A stretch of DNA of 64,000 nt, from contig NC_016520.1 in the NCBI RefSeq assembly GCF_000236905.1, positions 248,001 through 312,000 of the forward strand, read 5' to 3'. Positions 1 to 11,596 of this stretch are shown in pieces (position 1 is the stretch's first letter; the number at the start of each line of letters is the position of its first letter). The notes beneath the pieces are model-generated. The model was not told the origin of the DNA, did not search any database, and saw only the letters and a program-made list of their open reading frames with translations. Position numbers and translations under genes: made by a program. The stretch is from Tetrapisispora phaffii CBS 4417. Taxonomy: Eukaryota; Ascomycota; Saccharomycetes; Saccharomycetales; Saccharomycetaceae.

Positions 1-396
1 AAAGTAGCATCATCATCGTTATCTGGATTGATGGGTAGATGTATTGGTCTCGCTATATTTTCTGTCCTCAGACTTGTTAGCAATGTATCAGTAATCACGA
101 TAGCCTTCTCTAATGCTTTTCTATTATTTTTGTAGTTCCATTGACTCAATTGTGAAGAAATCAAATCAACGTCTTTCCTTAATTCTTTTTTGTTAACCTT
201 TGTTGTATTCTTGGAAGTATTGTTACCTATAAAATCATCATAAAAACTGTCATAATTGTCATCAACCACATTATTATTCTCTGAATCCAATAATTCACCA
301 TTGCAATACGTTAAAATACTAGAGTCATTATATTTATCATCTTTCTTATCCTTATTCTGATTATCTACACTATGTTCGTTTTCTGAGTCTGACATC
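1..396 (-). CDS. FZO1: Mitofusin Fzo1, N-terminal fragment cut by the left window edge
   Basis: The reading frame starts with ATG at 394-396 and stays open for 132 codons to the window edge. Residues near the middle of the fragment carry the block LISSQLSQWNY followed by NNR, and a little later ENIARPI. These match the N-terminal region of yeast Fzo1, which has LISSQLSQWNYNNNR and ENNIRPI at the same spacing (recalled from family knowledge). Fzo1 is a dynamin-like GTPase of the outer mitochondrial membrane that drives mitochondrial fusion. The GTPase domain and membrane segments lie beyond the edge and cannot be checked. The first 75 residues are acidic and Asn-rich, as expected of the poorly conserved N-tail. 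It is divergent to NOG1. In S. cerevisiae FZO1 lies beside RPS6B, so its position near RPS6 here fits ancestral order. Identification is fairly sure. Confidence 0.85.
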
Positions 397-1335
397 TTCC
401 AATAGATAATTAAACCATTAAGATAGCAACTGGGACGGATAGCCTACTAGTACCTATCCATTCTATTATCTTAATGACAAAACAGTTATGCATACAAAGT
501 CAGTTTTAAAATATTTATACAAATATGTATTTATATTTATTTATGTTTATTGGTATTGGCGGGTTTTCAAAATTTACGGGTACGCGCTTAATCATGATCC
601 TATAAATTACAATAACCCTTACAGAGATGCAATCAAATCAACCATTAAATAGCTATCAACAGACATTGTAGTTTCTCTCCATCTACAATACCAAAGTTAT
701 TTTAAACAATCATTAGCTTACTAAACGTGTAGTATTCAAAAATAACCATACATCTTAATTAAGCCCCATTATCACTCCCATTCTGCACTATGCTATGCCA
801 TACAATGGCTTCTAATATCATGAACTTTAAGTGTGTTATATTTAATGCGCTCGTTATAAATGACTAGAAAATTTTTTATGGAAAATTTAGCGATGAGCTT
901 TAACTATGGCAGCTTTGAAAAATTAATAAAAATTTTTTAAAAGCTCATCTCATCTCATCTCATCTCATCTTAACTTAATTATTCTACAATTTAGAAGTAG
1001 AAAGACTTTGATGTTAATAGATTTATATATATCAAAACTAAGAGTGCTTGATATAAAGGTGGATCTTGAGTTCTTGGATTTGGTTTCGCTATTCTCTTAT
1101 TATATTATTTTTTGATTGTAGGACAAAGTCTGTATGGATATATTCATATATTGATTTATATATAAATATCACATATCTATCTATCTTTAGGAAATTTGTT
1201 GACTAGAAATTTTAGTTCGAGGTTGTTTTTTAATACTAATTAAGTTATAATCGAAAGTAAAAAAGACATTTGAAAGATATATTTCATCTATAGAGATACA
1301 AGTTAAACAATAAACAGAAATAAGTAAAATAAAAA
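397..1335. other. FZO1-NOG1 divergent intergenic region
   Basis: This 939-bp AT-rich spacer carries the promoters of two divergent genes. The only organised signal seen is the PAC/RRPE cluster at about 867-969, annotated separately. No open frame looks coding. Confidence 0.7.
867..969 (+). promoter_or_regulatory. PAC and RRPE ribosome-biogenesis elements, with a CTCAT array
   Basis: GAAAATTTTTT at 867-877 fits the RRPE core and GCGATGAGCTT at 890-900 is a full PAC element. A further A/T core (GAAAAATTAATAAAAATT) begins at about 917. From 944 there are five tandem CTCAT units, which read ATGAG on the other strand; GATGAGCTT at 892-900 and AAGCTCATC at 941-949 form an inverted repeat. PAC (bound by Dot6/Tod6) and RRPE (bound by Stb3) mark ribosome-biogenesis promoters in Saccharomycetes, and NOG1 is such a gene. 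The cluster is 370-470 bp upstream of the NOG1 start. Assignment to NOG1 rather than FZO1 is inference from gene class. Confidence 0.75.
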
Positions 1336-3279
1336 ATGCAACTATCCTGGAAGAATATCCCAACTGTTGCTCCTGCCAACGATTTGTTGGATATCGTGTT
1401 GAATAGAACACAAAGAAAGACTCCGACTGTCATTAGACCTGGTTTCAATATTACTAGAATCAGAGCTTTTTATATGCGTAAAGTGAAATTCACTTCTGAA
1501 GGTTTTATTGAAAAATTCGATGATATTATTAAAGGTTTCCCAAACATCAATGATGTTCATCCATTCCACAGAGATTTAATGGATACCTTATATGAAAAGA
1601 ATCATTATAAGATTTCTTTAGCTGCTATATCAAAAGCTAAAACTTTAATTGAACAAGTATCTCGTGATTACATTAGATTGTTGAAATTTGGTCAATCTTT
1701 ATTTCAATGTAAACAATTGAAAAGAGCTGCTTTAGGTAGAATGGCTACCATCGTTAAGAAATTAAAGGATGCATTATCTTATTTGGAACAAGTTAGACAA
1801 CATTTAGGTAGATTGCCATCTATTGATCCAAACACTAGAACTCTGTTGATCTGTGGTTATCCAAATGTTGGTAAGTCATCTTTCTTAAGATGTATTACAA
1901 AAGCTGATGTTGAAGTTCAACCATATGCTTTCACCACCAAGTCATTATATGTTGGTCATTTTGATTATAAATATCTACGTTTCCAAGCCATTGATACTCC
2001 AGGTATTTTGGATAGACCAACTGAAGAAATGAACAATATTGAAATGCAATCCATTTATGCTATTGCTCATTTACGTTCGTGTGTTCTATATTTTATGGAT
2101 CTTTCTGAACAGTGTGGTTTCACAGTTGAAGCTCAAGTCAAATTATTCCATTCTATTAAACCATTATTTGCTAACAAATCAGTGATGGTTGTTATTAACA
2201 AAACCGATATCATTGGTCCACAAGATCTAGATGAAGAGCGTGCTGCATTATTACAAACCGTCAAGGATGTTCAAGGTGTTGAAATCATGACAACTTCTTG
2301 TCAAATGGAAGAAAACGTTATGGAAGTTAGAAACAAAGCATGTGAAAAGCTATTGGCTGCCAGAATTGAAACTAAGTTAAAATCACAATCAAGAGTTAAC
2401 AACGTCTTAAACAAAATCCATGTTTCTAAACCACAAAGCAGAGATGACGTTGACAGATCACCATTTATTCCTGAAACATTCAAATCTCTGAAGAAATACG
2501 ATCCAGAAGATCCAGAAAGACACATTTTGGCTAGAGATATTGAAGGTGAAAATGGTGGTGCTGGTGTCTTCAACATCAATTTGAAGGATAAATACTTATT
2601 AGAAGATGAAGAATGGAAAAATGATGTCATGCCAGAAATCATGGACGGTAAGAATGTTTACGATTTCTTAGACCCAGAGATCGCTGCCAAGTTACAAGCG
2701 TTAGAAGAAGAAGAAGAAAGATTAGAACAAGAAGGTCTATACAACTCTGATGACGACGAAGTATTTGACGGTTACACTGGTGATGAAGTTGATGAAATCA
2801 GAGAAAAAGCCCAATGGATCAGAGACAAGCAAAAGATGATGATTGCCGAAGCCAGAAATAGAAAGTCATTGAAGAACAAAGCCATTATGCCACGTTCCAA
2901 ACTTACCAAATCTTTTGGCCAAATGGAAACTCATATGGCTAAATTAGGACACGATATGTCTGCTCTATATGATAGACAATCAGTTGCCGCATATGCTAAT
3001 AGATATAGAGAAAGTGGTGCTGATGTCGTATTCGGTGCTGGTGATGCTATCGAAGGAAGCAAATCTGCCAACGGTGGTACATTGAACCAATCCGACAGAT
3101 TGCTAGACGGTGTTGCAGATGGTTCGATGAGATCCAAGGCCGAGAGAATGGCTAAACTACAAAGAAGAGAAAGAAATAGAAACGCTAGAGCTGGTGAAGC
3201 CGACAGACATGCAACTGCTTCATTACCAAAACATCTGTTCAGTGGTAAACGTGGTAATGGTAAAACTGATTTCCGTTAA
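1336..3279 (+). CDS. NOG1: Nog1, nucleolar GTPase of 60S ribosome assembly
   Basis: A 647-residue protein, the same length as S. cerevisiae Nog1. It is an OBG/Nog1-class GTPase that joins pre-60S particles in the nucleolus, inserts its C-terminal tail in the peptide exit tunnel, and must leave before maturation can end. The N-terminal helical NOG1 domain spans about residues 1-165. The GTPase follows, with G1 motif GYPNVGKSS at about 174-182, G3 DTPG at 220-223 and G4 NKTD at 288-291. The C-terminal third is charged, with an acidic stretch near 455-475 and a basic tail. The ATG at 1336 follows an A-rich leader and no earlier ATG is needed. The promoter has PAC and RRPE elements. Identification is secure. 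Confidence 0.97.
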   Translation: MQLSWKNIPTVAPANDLLDIVLNRTQRKTPTVIRPGFNITRIRAFYMRKVKFTSEGFIEKFDDIIKGFPNINDVHPFHRDLMDTLYEKNHYKISLAAISKAKTLIEQVSRDYIRLLKFGQSLFQCKQLKRAALGRMATIVKKLKDALSYLEQVRQHLGRLPSIDPNTRTLLICGYPNVGKSSFLRCITKADVEVQPYAFTTKSLYVGHFDYKYLRFQAIDTPGILDRPTEEMNNIEMQSIYAIAHLRSCVLYFMDLSEQCGFTVEAQVKLFHSIKPLFANKSVMVVINKTDIIGPQDLDEERAALLQTVKDVQGVEIMTTSCQMEENVMEVRNKACEKLLAARIETKLKSQSRVNNVLNKIHVSKPQSRDDVDRSPFIPETFKSLKKYDPEDPERHILARDIEGENGGAGVFNINLKDKYLLEDEEWKNDVMPEIMDGKNVYDFLDPEIAAKLQALEEEEERLEQEGLYNSDDDEVFDGYTGDEVDEIREKAQWIRDKQKMMIAEARNRKSLKNKAIMPRSKLTKSFGQMETHMAKLGHDMSALYDRQSVAAYANRYRESGADVVFGAGDAIEGSKSANGGTLNQSDRLLDGVADGSMRSKAERMAKLQRRERNRNARAGEADRHATASLPKHLFSGKRGNGKTDFR

Positions 3280-5387
3280 TCAAAAATATATCAATTATGT
3301 ATATTTTATTTTTCATATTTTATAGGTTTTGTATATTAGATAATAATCATAAAGTACATTTGTGAAACAGGCCACACGACACTGCATATGTGCATGTGCA
3401 TACCTATAAACATAAGGTGAATGAAATTACATGAATGAAACACATATATTAATATGTTAATCTTGCAGAGAAGCGCAATATAATGTAAGATGGATACACA
3501 TACAATCTATCAATCAGTTCATATACATGTATCATAACAGAGAACATACGAACTGTATATCTTGCTGTGTATGTGTGTGTGCGCTCGTTTACATTTGCAA
3601 GTGGACGGAACACACACAAGATATGAAATAAAATGGCTCAGCAGCGGACATATTGTTGTAGACATAAAAGCTTTGAAGAAATTCCATAAACAAGGACGAG
3701 GACCAAGCTCAGTGAGGGGAGGTTTATATCCTGACCAATATTCCGGTTCATTCAAAGTGCGAACTATTTATTTAACTGCATTGCCATTACCATTGCCACC
3801 ACAAAGAAATGAAGAAACAACTATTGCTTCCCAGGGGGCAGAGTACACTTGCAACGAACAACAATGCATTTTACTAATTACTATAAAGGGTTTTCTTGCC
3901 AGTAAATAGAACCACCACAGAGAGTTGACTCTCAGTATGAAAAATGCTCATCGTCAAAGTCAATTAACAATGACTGAGAGAGACAGCCATTACTCGATAA
4001 GAAAGGCCATACTAGTGGAGATGATATATGTGTAGTGTGTGCAGTAGTGTATGTAGTAGTCTGTGTGTGTCTGAACTTACGAACAGAAGAGTGAAGAGAC
4101 AACAGATACTTACGCATACTAGCAATGAACTTGTGGTACCATCAAGTAAAGGAGAAACACAAGTGCAAAAGAACGTAATTGCCTATTGTTGTTGTATTTC
4201 TTTCTGTGTATTTCTGATTATTTTTAATTATAAGAAGGTGAAGACAAAGTGAAATGCACACACACAACGCATACACATGTACATAAAGAAGTGTTATTAC
4301 GCACCGGTTGTCCTCACATATGGAACACCTGCAAATAGTCCACGCAGTAGCCCGGCAAGGTACGACTACCATCTCTTCAAACATTGCATATATCATATAT
4401 ACATGCATATTCTTGCATCTTACCGGCAGAGAAACAAGACATTCGTTAATAGGAAACGGAGGTGTACAACAATTCAGCTTGTCGGACAATACTAACAGCA
4501 AGACAATACCACCTATCATAACTAGCAATAGGCAAGATTTTAGGAACTTTTGATTAGGTTTTACTACATTTCAAATTTTTAAATTCGATATAACTGAAAA
4601 ATAGGTTTGTCTTCTGTTGTTGCAGATGTTTCAGTCAATTTTTCAACATCAAAAATAACTCTCGAACGTTGTTTCTAATTACATGATTGAAACTAATTAA
4701 TTACCTCTAAATTGTCCTCATCTTTTGTATTTTCTTTTTTTGTATTTATGCTGTTTACCATTAAATATGAAGATTGTGTTATTTCTATTTCGAATCCATT
4801 TATACTTTTGAAGGTTAGCCCGCATATAGGTTACTTATTTCAAGGTTTGTCTCTTGTAAATGATATACTTTTGATTTTAGTTAAGTCAAGTTAAAAAATG
4901 GTTAAGTGCTTTTCGTTATTGTACATTTCCTATATTCTTAGTTTGTATTTCTAGAACAAAATCGCAACAGAGTGTACCACAGTTTGGGTTATGTTTTCTT
5001 ATCCATTTTTCTATTTTATGTTTGTGATCAATTAAGATGGTTAACAGTCACTTAGTAGTTGATGTAGTGGCACTGGATTTCAATTGAATTTTATTATTTT
5101 ATCCTTGATAAATTAGTGTTCTGGATACATTGGTTCTTTTTTTTATTTTATTTTCAAGTTCTTGTCAATTCAATAGCAATACGATAATTAAAATCGCATT
5201 AAGTCCCCTGCGTTACTCTTTTGTTTTCCAGTTAATTATTATTAATTCCAAATTTATTTCAATTGATATATAAAGGATTAATATTTTTCAATCCATTGAT
5301 GTGAACCTTGAACCTTTTGTAAATTGTTTTGTAGTTTTAACAATTGACCTTTTAAAATATTTACATTTTCCCTTTCTATTCTAAGTT
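3280..5387. other. NOG1-GLR1 intergenic region, about 2.1 kb, no gene seen
   Basis: In S. cerevisiae the sulfite pump gene SSU1 lies between NOG1 and GLR1; nothing resembling it is present here. The left half (about 3360-4550) is less AT-rich than most spacers and gives chance open frames of up to about 128 codons on both strands, with no recognisable product and no consistent coding frame. The right half is T-rich leader sequence before GLR1. I see no RNA gene or repeat that I can support. Confidence 0.6.
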
Positions 5388-6905
5388 ATGAACATAATCA
5401 AATCAACTAGCAATATATTCAGGTTAAATTTAAAAAATCTAATAAATTCTAGTAAATTAAAACTATACAATACTCAATTAAATTACATACATAAAATGTC
5501 TGCTGCTCAAGAATACGATTACCTTGTCATCGGTGGTGGTTCCGGTGGTGTTGCTTCTGCCAGAAGAGCTGCTAGTTACGGTGCTAAAGTTTTACTTATT
5601 GAAGGTAAGAAATTAGGTGGTACTTGTGTTAATGTTGGTTGTGTGCCAAAGAAAATTATGTGGTATGCTTCTGACTTAGCCGGTAGAATACAACAGGCTC
5701 ATGATTTAAAGCTATTTGAAGACTTACCATTAGACAGAGAACATTTAACTTTCAACTGGGAAGGTTATAAGGCTAAGAGAGATGCCACTATTAAGAGATT
5801 AAATGGTATCTATGCTTCTAACTGTGAAAGGGAAAATGTCGACGTTGTTTTCGGTTGGGCTTCTTTCAACAAAGATGGTGATGTTGAAGTTAAGAAAGCA
5901 GATGGTTCCGTTCAAGTTTACAAAGCTAAGAAAGTTTTAATTGCCACTGGTGGTAAGCCAGTCATGCCAGAAAATATTCCAGGTTTCGAACATGGTATTA
6001 CCTCTGATGGTTTCTTTGAATTGGAGAAACAACCAAAGAAGGTTGTTTTAGTTGGTGCTGGTTACATCGGTGTTGAATTGGCTGGTGTTTTCCATGGTTT
6101 AGGCTCTGAAACTCATTTAGTGATTAGAGGTGAAACTTTCTTAAGAAAATTCGATGAAATGATTCAAAAGAAAGTCACTGACCATTACGTGGAATCAGGT
6201 ATTAATGTTCACAAGAAAAGTGTTGTCAGTAAAGTAGTCAAGGACGAAGCCACTGGTAAGCTAACTGTCACCTTAAATGACAGCACTGAATTAAAGGATG
6301 TTGACACTTTAGTCTGGTCTGTCGGCCGTAGAACTTACTTGGGTCTAGGTTTAGAAAATATCAAGATAGAATTGAACGCTAGAGAGCAAATTGTTGTTGA
6401 TGAATACCAAAACACCAACGTTCCAAATGTTTTCTCCTTAGGTGATGTTGTTGGTAACGTCGAATTAACTCCAGTTGCTATTGCTGCCGGTAGAAAATTA
6501 GCTAACAGATTATTCGGTCCAGTAAAATTCAAGAACGATAAATTAGATTACAGCAATGTTCCAAGTGTCGTCTTCTCTCATCCAGTCGCTGGTACTTGTG
6601 GTATGACCGAAGCTGATGCTGTTGCCAAATATGGTGAAAATAACATCAAGGTATACAAGACCGAATTCACTGACATGTACAACGCTTTATTGGATGATCC
6701 AATTAAGAAACAACCAACTGGTTACAAATTAGTTTGTGCCGGTCCAGAAGAAAAGGTTGTCGGTCTACATATCGTTGGTCCAAGCTCCTCTGAAATCTTA
6801 CAAGGTTTCGGTGTTGCCATCAAGATGGGTGCCACCAAGGCTGACTTTGACAACTGTGTTGCCATTCACCCAACCTCTGCTGAAGAAATTGTTACTTTAC
6901 GTTAA
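5388..6905 (+). CDS. GLR1: Glutathione reductase with alternative mitochondrial and cytosolic starts
   Basis: This flavoenzyme uses NADPH to reduce oxidised glutathione and keeps the cellular thiol pool reduced. The full frame is 505 residues. FAD-binding GGGSGG lies about 12 residues after the internal Met; the redox-active pair is CVNVGC with cysteines at about 80 and 85. The NADPH-binding fold begins [12 protein letters not shown], and the C-terminal HPTSAEE holds the active-site base (His about 494). The first 36 residues are basic, rich in Ser and Asn and lack acidic residues, like a mitochondrial presequence. A second ATG at 5496 begins MSAAQEYDY, where family homology starts. S. cerevisiae GLR1 also uses two starts to supply mitochondria and cytosol. 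No clear Yap1 site was found upstream. Confidence 0.96.
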   Translation: MNIIKSTSNIFRLNLKNLINSSKLKLYNTQLNYIHKMSAAQEYDYLVIGGGSGGVASARRAASYGAKVLLIEGKKLGGTCVNVGCVPKKIMWYASDLAGRIQQAHDLKLFEDLPLDREHLTFNWEGYKAKRDATIKRLNGIYASNCERENVDVVFGWASFNKDGDVEVKKADGSVQVYKAKKVLIATGGKPVMPENIPGFEHGITSDGFFELEKQPKKVVLVGAGYIGVELAGVFHGLGSETHLVIRGETFLRKFDEMIQKKVTDHYVESGINVHKKSVVSKVVKDEATGKLTVTLNDSTELKDVDTLVWSVGRRTYLGLGLENIKIELNAREQIVVDEYQNTNVPNVFSLGDVVGNVELTPVAIAAGRKLANRLFGPVKFKNDKLDYSNVPSVVFSHPVAGTCGMTEADAVAKYGENNIKVYKTEFTDMYNALLDDPIKKQPTGYKLVCAGPEEKVVGLHIVGPSSSEILQGFGVAIKMGATKADFDNCVAIHPTSAEEIVTLR

Positions 6906-7335
6906 ATTTGTAATATGTGATAAAATTAACGAGCTCAGAAACGAAATAAAATGAATTTTATTCAGACTTGTTACCAATCCATTCATGTATAACTATATAT
7001 TGACTATATATTTATATGTTAAAAAAATTTATAATACTAATGATAAATATGATAATTAATATATTTTTAACAATTTTTGTCTTTGAATAAAATATTCAAT
7101 GTTACGTTATCACCTTTTCTAGTTATCACCTTTTCTAGTTATCACCTTTTCTAGTTAGCATAAAATTAGCTATATCTAACTATCACTTATTGGGTACAAA
7201 TTATAAAATAAAACCTCCGAATCTAAATGATAATAAATTTTAAAATTGTTTTAAAAGATACAATATTATAAATGAAGTATACAATTAATTATGTTTTAAA
7301 GGAACCTAAATTTAGCATTGAGATATACTAGTAAT
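6906..7335. other. GLR1-RPS6 convergent 3' region
   Basis: A 430-bp spacer between the 3' ends of GLR1 and RPS6. It is very AT-rich and contains one short tandem repeat (7106-7153) and nothing else notable. Confidence 0.6.
7106..7153. repeat. Three tandem copies of a 16-bp unit
   Basis: The unit GTTATCACCTTTTCTA occurs three times head to tail with no mismatch, followed by GTTA. It lies in the shared 3' region of GLR1 and RPS6. No function is implied by the sequence. Confidence 0.9.
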
Positions 7336-8594
7336 TTAAGCCTTTAAAGAAGAAGCTCTTCTCTTTCTTGTTTCAGCCTTTTCAGCTTTTCTTTCAGCTA
7401 ATCTCTTAGCTAATAATTGAGCGTATTCGGCAGCAGCTTCTCTTTGAGCTTGAGCATTTCTGATCTTCAAGGACTTTTGGTGTCTCTTTCTTTGTAATCT
7501 TTGTGGAGTGACTAATCTTTGGATCTTTGGAGCCTTGGTGTAAGTCTTTTCACCCTTGGTAACTTCTCTTCTAATGACGAAGTCACGGACATCATCTTCC
7601 TTGGTTAAACCGAAGAATTTTCTGATGTTGTTAGCTCTCTTTGGACCTAATCTCTTTGGAACAGTAGCGTCAGTAACACCTTCTAATTCTTGTTCACCCT
7701 TCTTGGTGATGACTAAAGATAAGACAGCTAAATCTGGACCAACAATAGCACCTCTGACAGACTTTCTCTTTCTTTCACCAGTTCTTCTTGGTCTGTAACA
7801 AGAAACACCCTTAGTTAATAATAACTTAACTCTGGTTGGTAATAAGACACCTTGTTTCATTGGGAAACCTTGTTTGTCGTTACCACCGGAGATCTTGAAG
7901 GTGTAACCCTTGAATTCGTCACCAACGGATTCACCGTCAACTTCTTGACCAATTCTCTTGTCGTAGAAGACACGGATACGGTGTTCGTCATCGATTTCGA
8001 CGGTCTTTTGAGTACCGTTAACTGGGTAAGCAATGTTCAACTAATATAAGAGAAACATTAAAATTATTCGATTACATAAAAACAAATAATTTTAATATAA
8101 TAAAACTGTTAGTAAATTAATTCGCTAATTAGAGAAAGTTGATATTTGAACTTTGAATAACTGTGAAATAGAATGTAGACTTTATCAAACGTTGTGAAGA
8201 AAAAAATAATGAAACCTAAATTCATATTACATTACTGATAAGATTGTTCCATGACGTTTGGTGATTTATTCCTCTTAATGACCTATAATAAAAGCAACGG
8301 TTGATTTTAATCAATTAGTTAATCGATATTTCGTATTGGTATTCCTTCGTCTATTAATATATTTTCTAGATTGTTGAATCTGATTTATTCTGCTATATCA
8401 AAAATACGTTCACATTTTAAACTATAATCTTTATTGCAATAGTTACATATCTATGGATTATTGGGTACTGCTCATAATATCTATTCAGGAATCGACCTCT
8501 GTCTCAAAGTATCACTATTTTTCATTGTATCATCACATTTATATGTTCATTATCGTTTTAAAATGAATGGTTTAGCTCTAAAACATACCTTCAT
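7336..8594 (-). CDS. RPS6: Ribosomal protein eS6 (Rps6), two exons
   Basis: A small-subunit ribosomal protein and a target of TORC1/Ypk signalling. The gene is spliced: exon 1 is only ATGAAG (8589-8594), followed at once by the donor GTATGT (8583-8588). A TACTAAC branch site lies at 8108-8114, and the acceptor ATTAG ends at 8041. Exon 2 is 7336-8040 and starts TTG AAC. The joined product is 236 residues, beginning [11 protein letters not shown], the usual length for yeast Rps6. It ends RRASSLKA, with the two conserved C-terminal phosphoserines. Reading exon 2 alone gives no ATG at its start, which supports the splice. S. cerevisiae RPS6A and RPS6B have the same 6-nt first exon. Identification and structure are secure. 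Confidence 0.97.
8041..8588 (-). other. RPS6 spliceosomal intron
   Basis: A 548-nt intron on the minus strand: donor GTATGT at 8583-8588, branch site TACTAAC at 8108-8114, and acceptor TAG at 8041-8043. Branch-to-acceptor distance is about 65 nt. All three signals are perfect yeast consensus. Confidence 0.95.
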
Positions 8595-9682
8595 GATGGC
8601 TCACTTGTCTTTAGTATGGGTTCTTGGAACTGAATTTTGACCAAGTAACGTTTATATACTGTAATTTTTTTATATATATTCAAATATACAAGTTAATTTA
8701 GTATATGTGAGGTCAAATTAATTATCATAATTTTGTTAATTTGTTCCAAAATTTTCCAATCTTCTCTGTAACTATTTAGAAGAGAAGTGAATTTTGCAGG
8801 ATTTGTGTAAGCAAAAGTTGTTAATTCGAGATGATGTTACAAGTCACTAATATCAACAGAGGCCTACTCACACTCAATTCATATTACTAGCATCCATGTA
8901 CTATACAATGAAGTTAGCGGTATTCTCACCTAGATCAGTAGCACACTATTCAGTATTCTTACCATCTTAGAATGAATTTTGTTCAATGAGTATGTCGGGA
9001 AAGGGAGCCTTCCAGCATGTGAGCAGTTGAAGTTCACCCTAGAAGGAGAAAAGTCTCTGTCTAAACTAAAAATGCTAGACGGAGCATCAGTGTAAATTGC
9101 TAAACGGCTTCCTATAAAACAATAAATTAACAATTGAAGGAAAACGTATTTTGCGTGTATCACGTGAATCTGCTAACGGAATTTTCTTGGAAAATAATTT
9201 ATGAAAAATGTTTTATAAAATATAATTTTTGAAAAAATGTTGTAAAAATAAAATGTTTTAATAATGTACGGATGTTTGATTTTGCAGTCATATATTGTCT
9301 CGTTTTTTTTGATGGCTTTTTAACAACAGTTATATATGATTATGTTGATACGAAAATAAGACCATTACCACTTTTTATATTACGTTATGATATATAAGAT
9401 AGGTTGATTTTTCTTAATTAAAGAATGATGATATATAGTTATGTAGATATATATGAAGTTAGGATAAGTAAAGAAGTATTATGTTATAGTGATAAATATC
9501 ATCATGTTCCGTATACAAACAATTAATCTTAACGAATTAGTGTATATTTTCTTAATTAACTATTTAAGATCAGTTAAATAAATAAATGCAAACTTTGATA
9601 ATATTTTTTGATGACCTTATCCATTGTTCTTGGATAAAATGATAAATGCTAAAAGGATGGTCGTAATTTAAAACTGTTAAAT
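8595..9682. other. RPS6 upstream region and RLM1 3' region
   Basis: About 1.1 kb. It must carry the RPS6 promoter, but I see no confident Rap1 site; GCATCCATGTAC near 8890 is only a loose match. A CACGTG E-box sits at about 9159-9164, followed by roughly 100 bp of extreme AT content. No gene seen. Confidence 0.5.
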
Positions 9683-11596
9683 TTAGTTTTGATTTTCATT
9701 GTTCTGTGGTCCATTTATATTGTTAGAAATTAGGGATGAATTTAGATCATCTTCGGACCTTTGTTGAGCAGATAATTTATTAATGTTATTCATTATTTTA
9801 GTATCATCGTTGCTAGCTTCGTTCGAAAAATTAAAATATTTCCCTGTAGCAGATGGAGGTAATTTGGAAGTTATATAAGGGGTTAGACCGCTATTTTCTG
9901 GGAATGCTGAAGCAGGTATCTCACTCGACATGTTTGTAGCGTTGGAATTGATTTGTTCATTATGAGGAAGTGTATTGTTATCAATAGGGGCAGCGGTGGC
10001 TGGTGAGTATTCCTGTTTTATATTCCAATCACGAAACATTGGCGACGATGTGCTTGGAGATGCAAAGATTAAATCATGAGCAAATTTGGAGGGGAGAGAG
10101 CCAGTCAATGGACCATTGTTCACAATATTTGGTGAATCTGCTATAACTGGAGAATTTAATTTCATCTGACCATTGGGCTGATGTTTTCCCGCTTGTACTT
10201 GCTGCTGTATTTGCTTCTGAAAGTATTGAGTATATGTATTTTGTGATGCATTCGATGGATTCTTATTATTCACATTGAAACTTTGTAAAGGAGTTGCAAC
10301 ATATGGTTGGGCAGAAGGAAATGAGGAGAATACGGAATGTAACCCAAAATTTGCAGTCATAGGAGATTTATAACCTACCTTTTGCATATCATTTTTATCG
10401 AACATTAGTGATCCATTAGAGAGAATGTTTTGGTTTCCTTGAGTTGGTGTTTGACCAGCTGATTTGTTTCTTGTGTCCTCATCTGTCGTTTTGTATGACT
10501 TTGCTTGCGAGTGTGATGCCGTTACACTGGAATTGGATGAGGTAGAAGAGAGGGGTCGCCCATTATTATTTGCTGTTAGGGGAGTAGATACTCTTACATT
10601 TGAATTAACCAATAAGGTATTTCCGGTGGCTGTGTTATTAGTTGTATTATCATTTGGAATATGAACTCTAAGAATTGGTCTTCTTGTTGGCAAGTTATTA
10701 TCCGTATTAGGCACATAATTTAGTCTTGAATTGCTTATATTTGGTTTACTGAGTAATGGTAAATTAGGCAAAGCTGGTGCACTTGAAAATCTATCAATAT
10801 TAGATGAAGGCATGACCCTAATATTGTCATTCTCAGTTCCAAGATTTAAAGATAAGCTTGTCCGAGAATTTGAAATATCTTTCAGTATATTATTTTGAGG
10901 ATTTGTTGTTTGATGGTATAAACTTTGGAATTTATGTGACATAGATTTGACTTTATCCCTTTTGGCTCTTTTCTTCTCTTCATTGTCTGTATCCACCGTT
11001 AAACTCCTTTTATATCGATGAACTTGTTCATTTTCATTTTCCTGATACATCACAGTATCATTATTTGCAGGATCTTCAAATTCACTTTTGATGACTCTGA
11101 CTTCTTCTTCCTCTTCATCATCATCCTCGTCAAAATATTCCTCGCTACTATTCTCGGATTTAGTTTCTGATTTTGTATTGTTACTATGCCCAGTGTTATC
11201 ACTTTCGTTGACTGATTCAACTTTGACCTTAGATTTCCTTGTGTAAGGTTTCCTAGATTTTTTATTTGAAATGCTACTTTCGTTTTTCCTAATAGCTTCA
11301 TAAACATTGTTTTTTCTATATTCCCCATCATAGTCGAGTGGAGTTTTAACTGAATGATTTAAAGTTTCATTTGATTTATTTTCTTTATAGAAGGTTAGAA
11401 AATCATCAATATCATTCATCGATTTAAATTCATAAAGGGTCTTATTTGTCCCTAGAATAATCAATGAAACATCGACTTGACATAGAACACTCAACTCATA
11501 AGCTTTTTTCAGCAACCCGGCTTTCCTCTTAATAAATGTAACCGATCTATTTCTATCCTGCACTATTGGCTGGATGTCGATCTTACGTCTTCCCAT
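9683..11596 (-). CDS. RLM1: MADS-box transcription factor Rlm1 (cell-wall integrity pathway)
   Basis: Rlm1 is the MEF2-type factor activated by the Slt2/Mpk1 MAP kinase upon cell-wall stress. The MADS domain fills residues 1 to about 60: [11 protein letters not shown], then [19 protein letters not shown] and [10 protein letters not shown]. The rest is low-complexity, rich in Asn, Ser and Pro. An acidic segment with a run of Glu/Asp lies near 150-165. Near the C-terminus [12 protein letters not shown] and GLTPYIT, followed by FNFSNE, match conserved tail segments of Rlm1 and not its paralogue Smp1. Length (637) is close to Rlm1 (676) and longer than Smp1 (452). It is adjacent to RPS6, as RLM1 is in S. 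cerevisiae. Confidence 0.92.
   Translation of the reverse strand: MGRRKIDIQPIVQDRNRSVTFIKRKAGLLKKAYELSVLCQVDVSLIILGTNKTLYEFKSMNDIDDFLTFYKENKSNETLNHSVKTPLDYDGEYRKNNVYEAIRKNESSISNKKSRKPYTRKSKVKVESVNESDNTGHSNNTKSETKSENSSEEYFDEDDDEEEEEVRVIKSEFEDPANNDTVMYQENENEQVHRYKRSLTVDTDNEEKKRAKRDKVKSMSHKFQSLYHQTTNPQNNILKDISNSRTSLSLNLGTENDNIRVMPSSNIDRFSSAPALPNLPLLSKPNISNSRLNYVPNTDNNLPTRRPILRVHIPNDNTTNNTATGNTLLVNSNVRVSTPLTANNNGRPLSSTSSNSSVTASHSQAKSYKTTDEDTRNKSAGQTPTQGNQNILSNGSLMFDKNDMQKVGYKSPMTANFGLHSVFSSFPSAQPYVATPLQSFNVNNKNPSNASQNTYTQYFQKQIQQQVQAGKHQPNGQMKLNSPVIADSPNIVNNGPLTGSLPSKFAHDLIFASPSTSSPMFRDWNIKQEYSPATAAPIDNNTLPHNEQINSNATNMSSEIPASAFPENSGLTPYITSKLPPSATGKYFNFSNEASNDDTKIMNNINKLSAQQRSEDDLNSSLISNNINGPQNNENQN

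Noticed and set aside
3562..4528. Overlapping open frames of 70-128 codons on both strands
   Set aside because: No frame dominates, no recognisable product, and no match to the expected SSU1; the region is merely less AT-rich.
9157..9285. ATCACGTG followed by about 105 bp of AT-rich DNA and TGTTTGATTTT, resembling CDEI-CDEII-CDEIII
   Set aside because: The essential CCG of CDEIII is absent, and RPS6-RLM1 is not a centromere-proximal interval in relatives.
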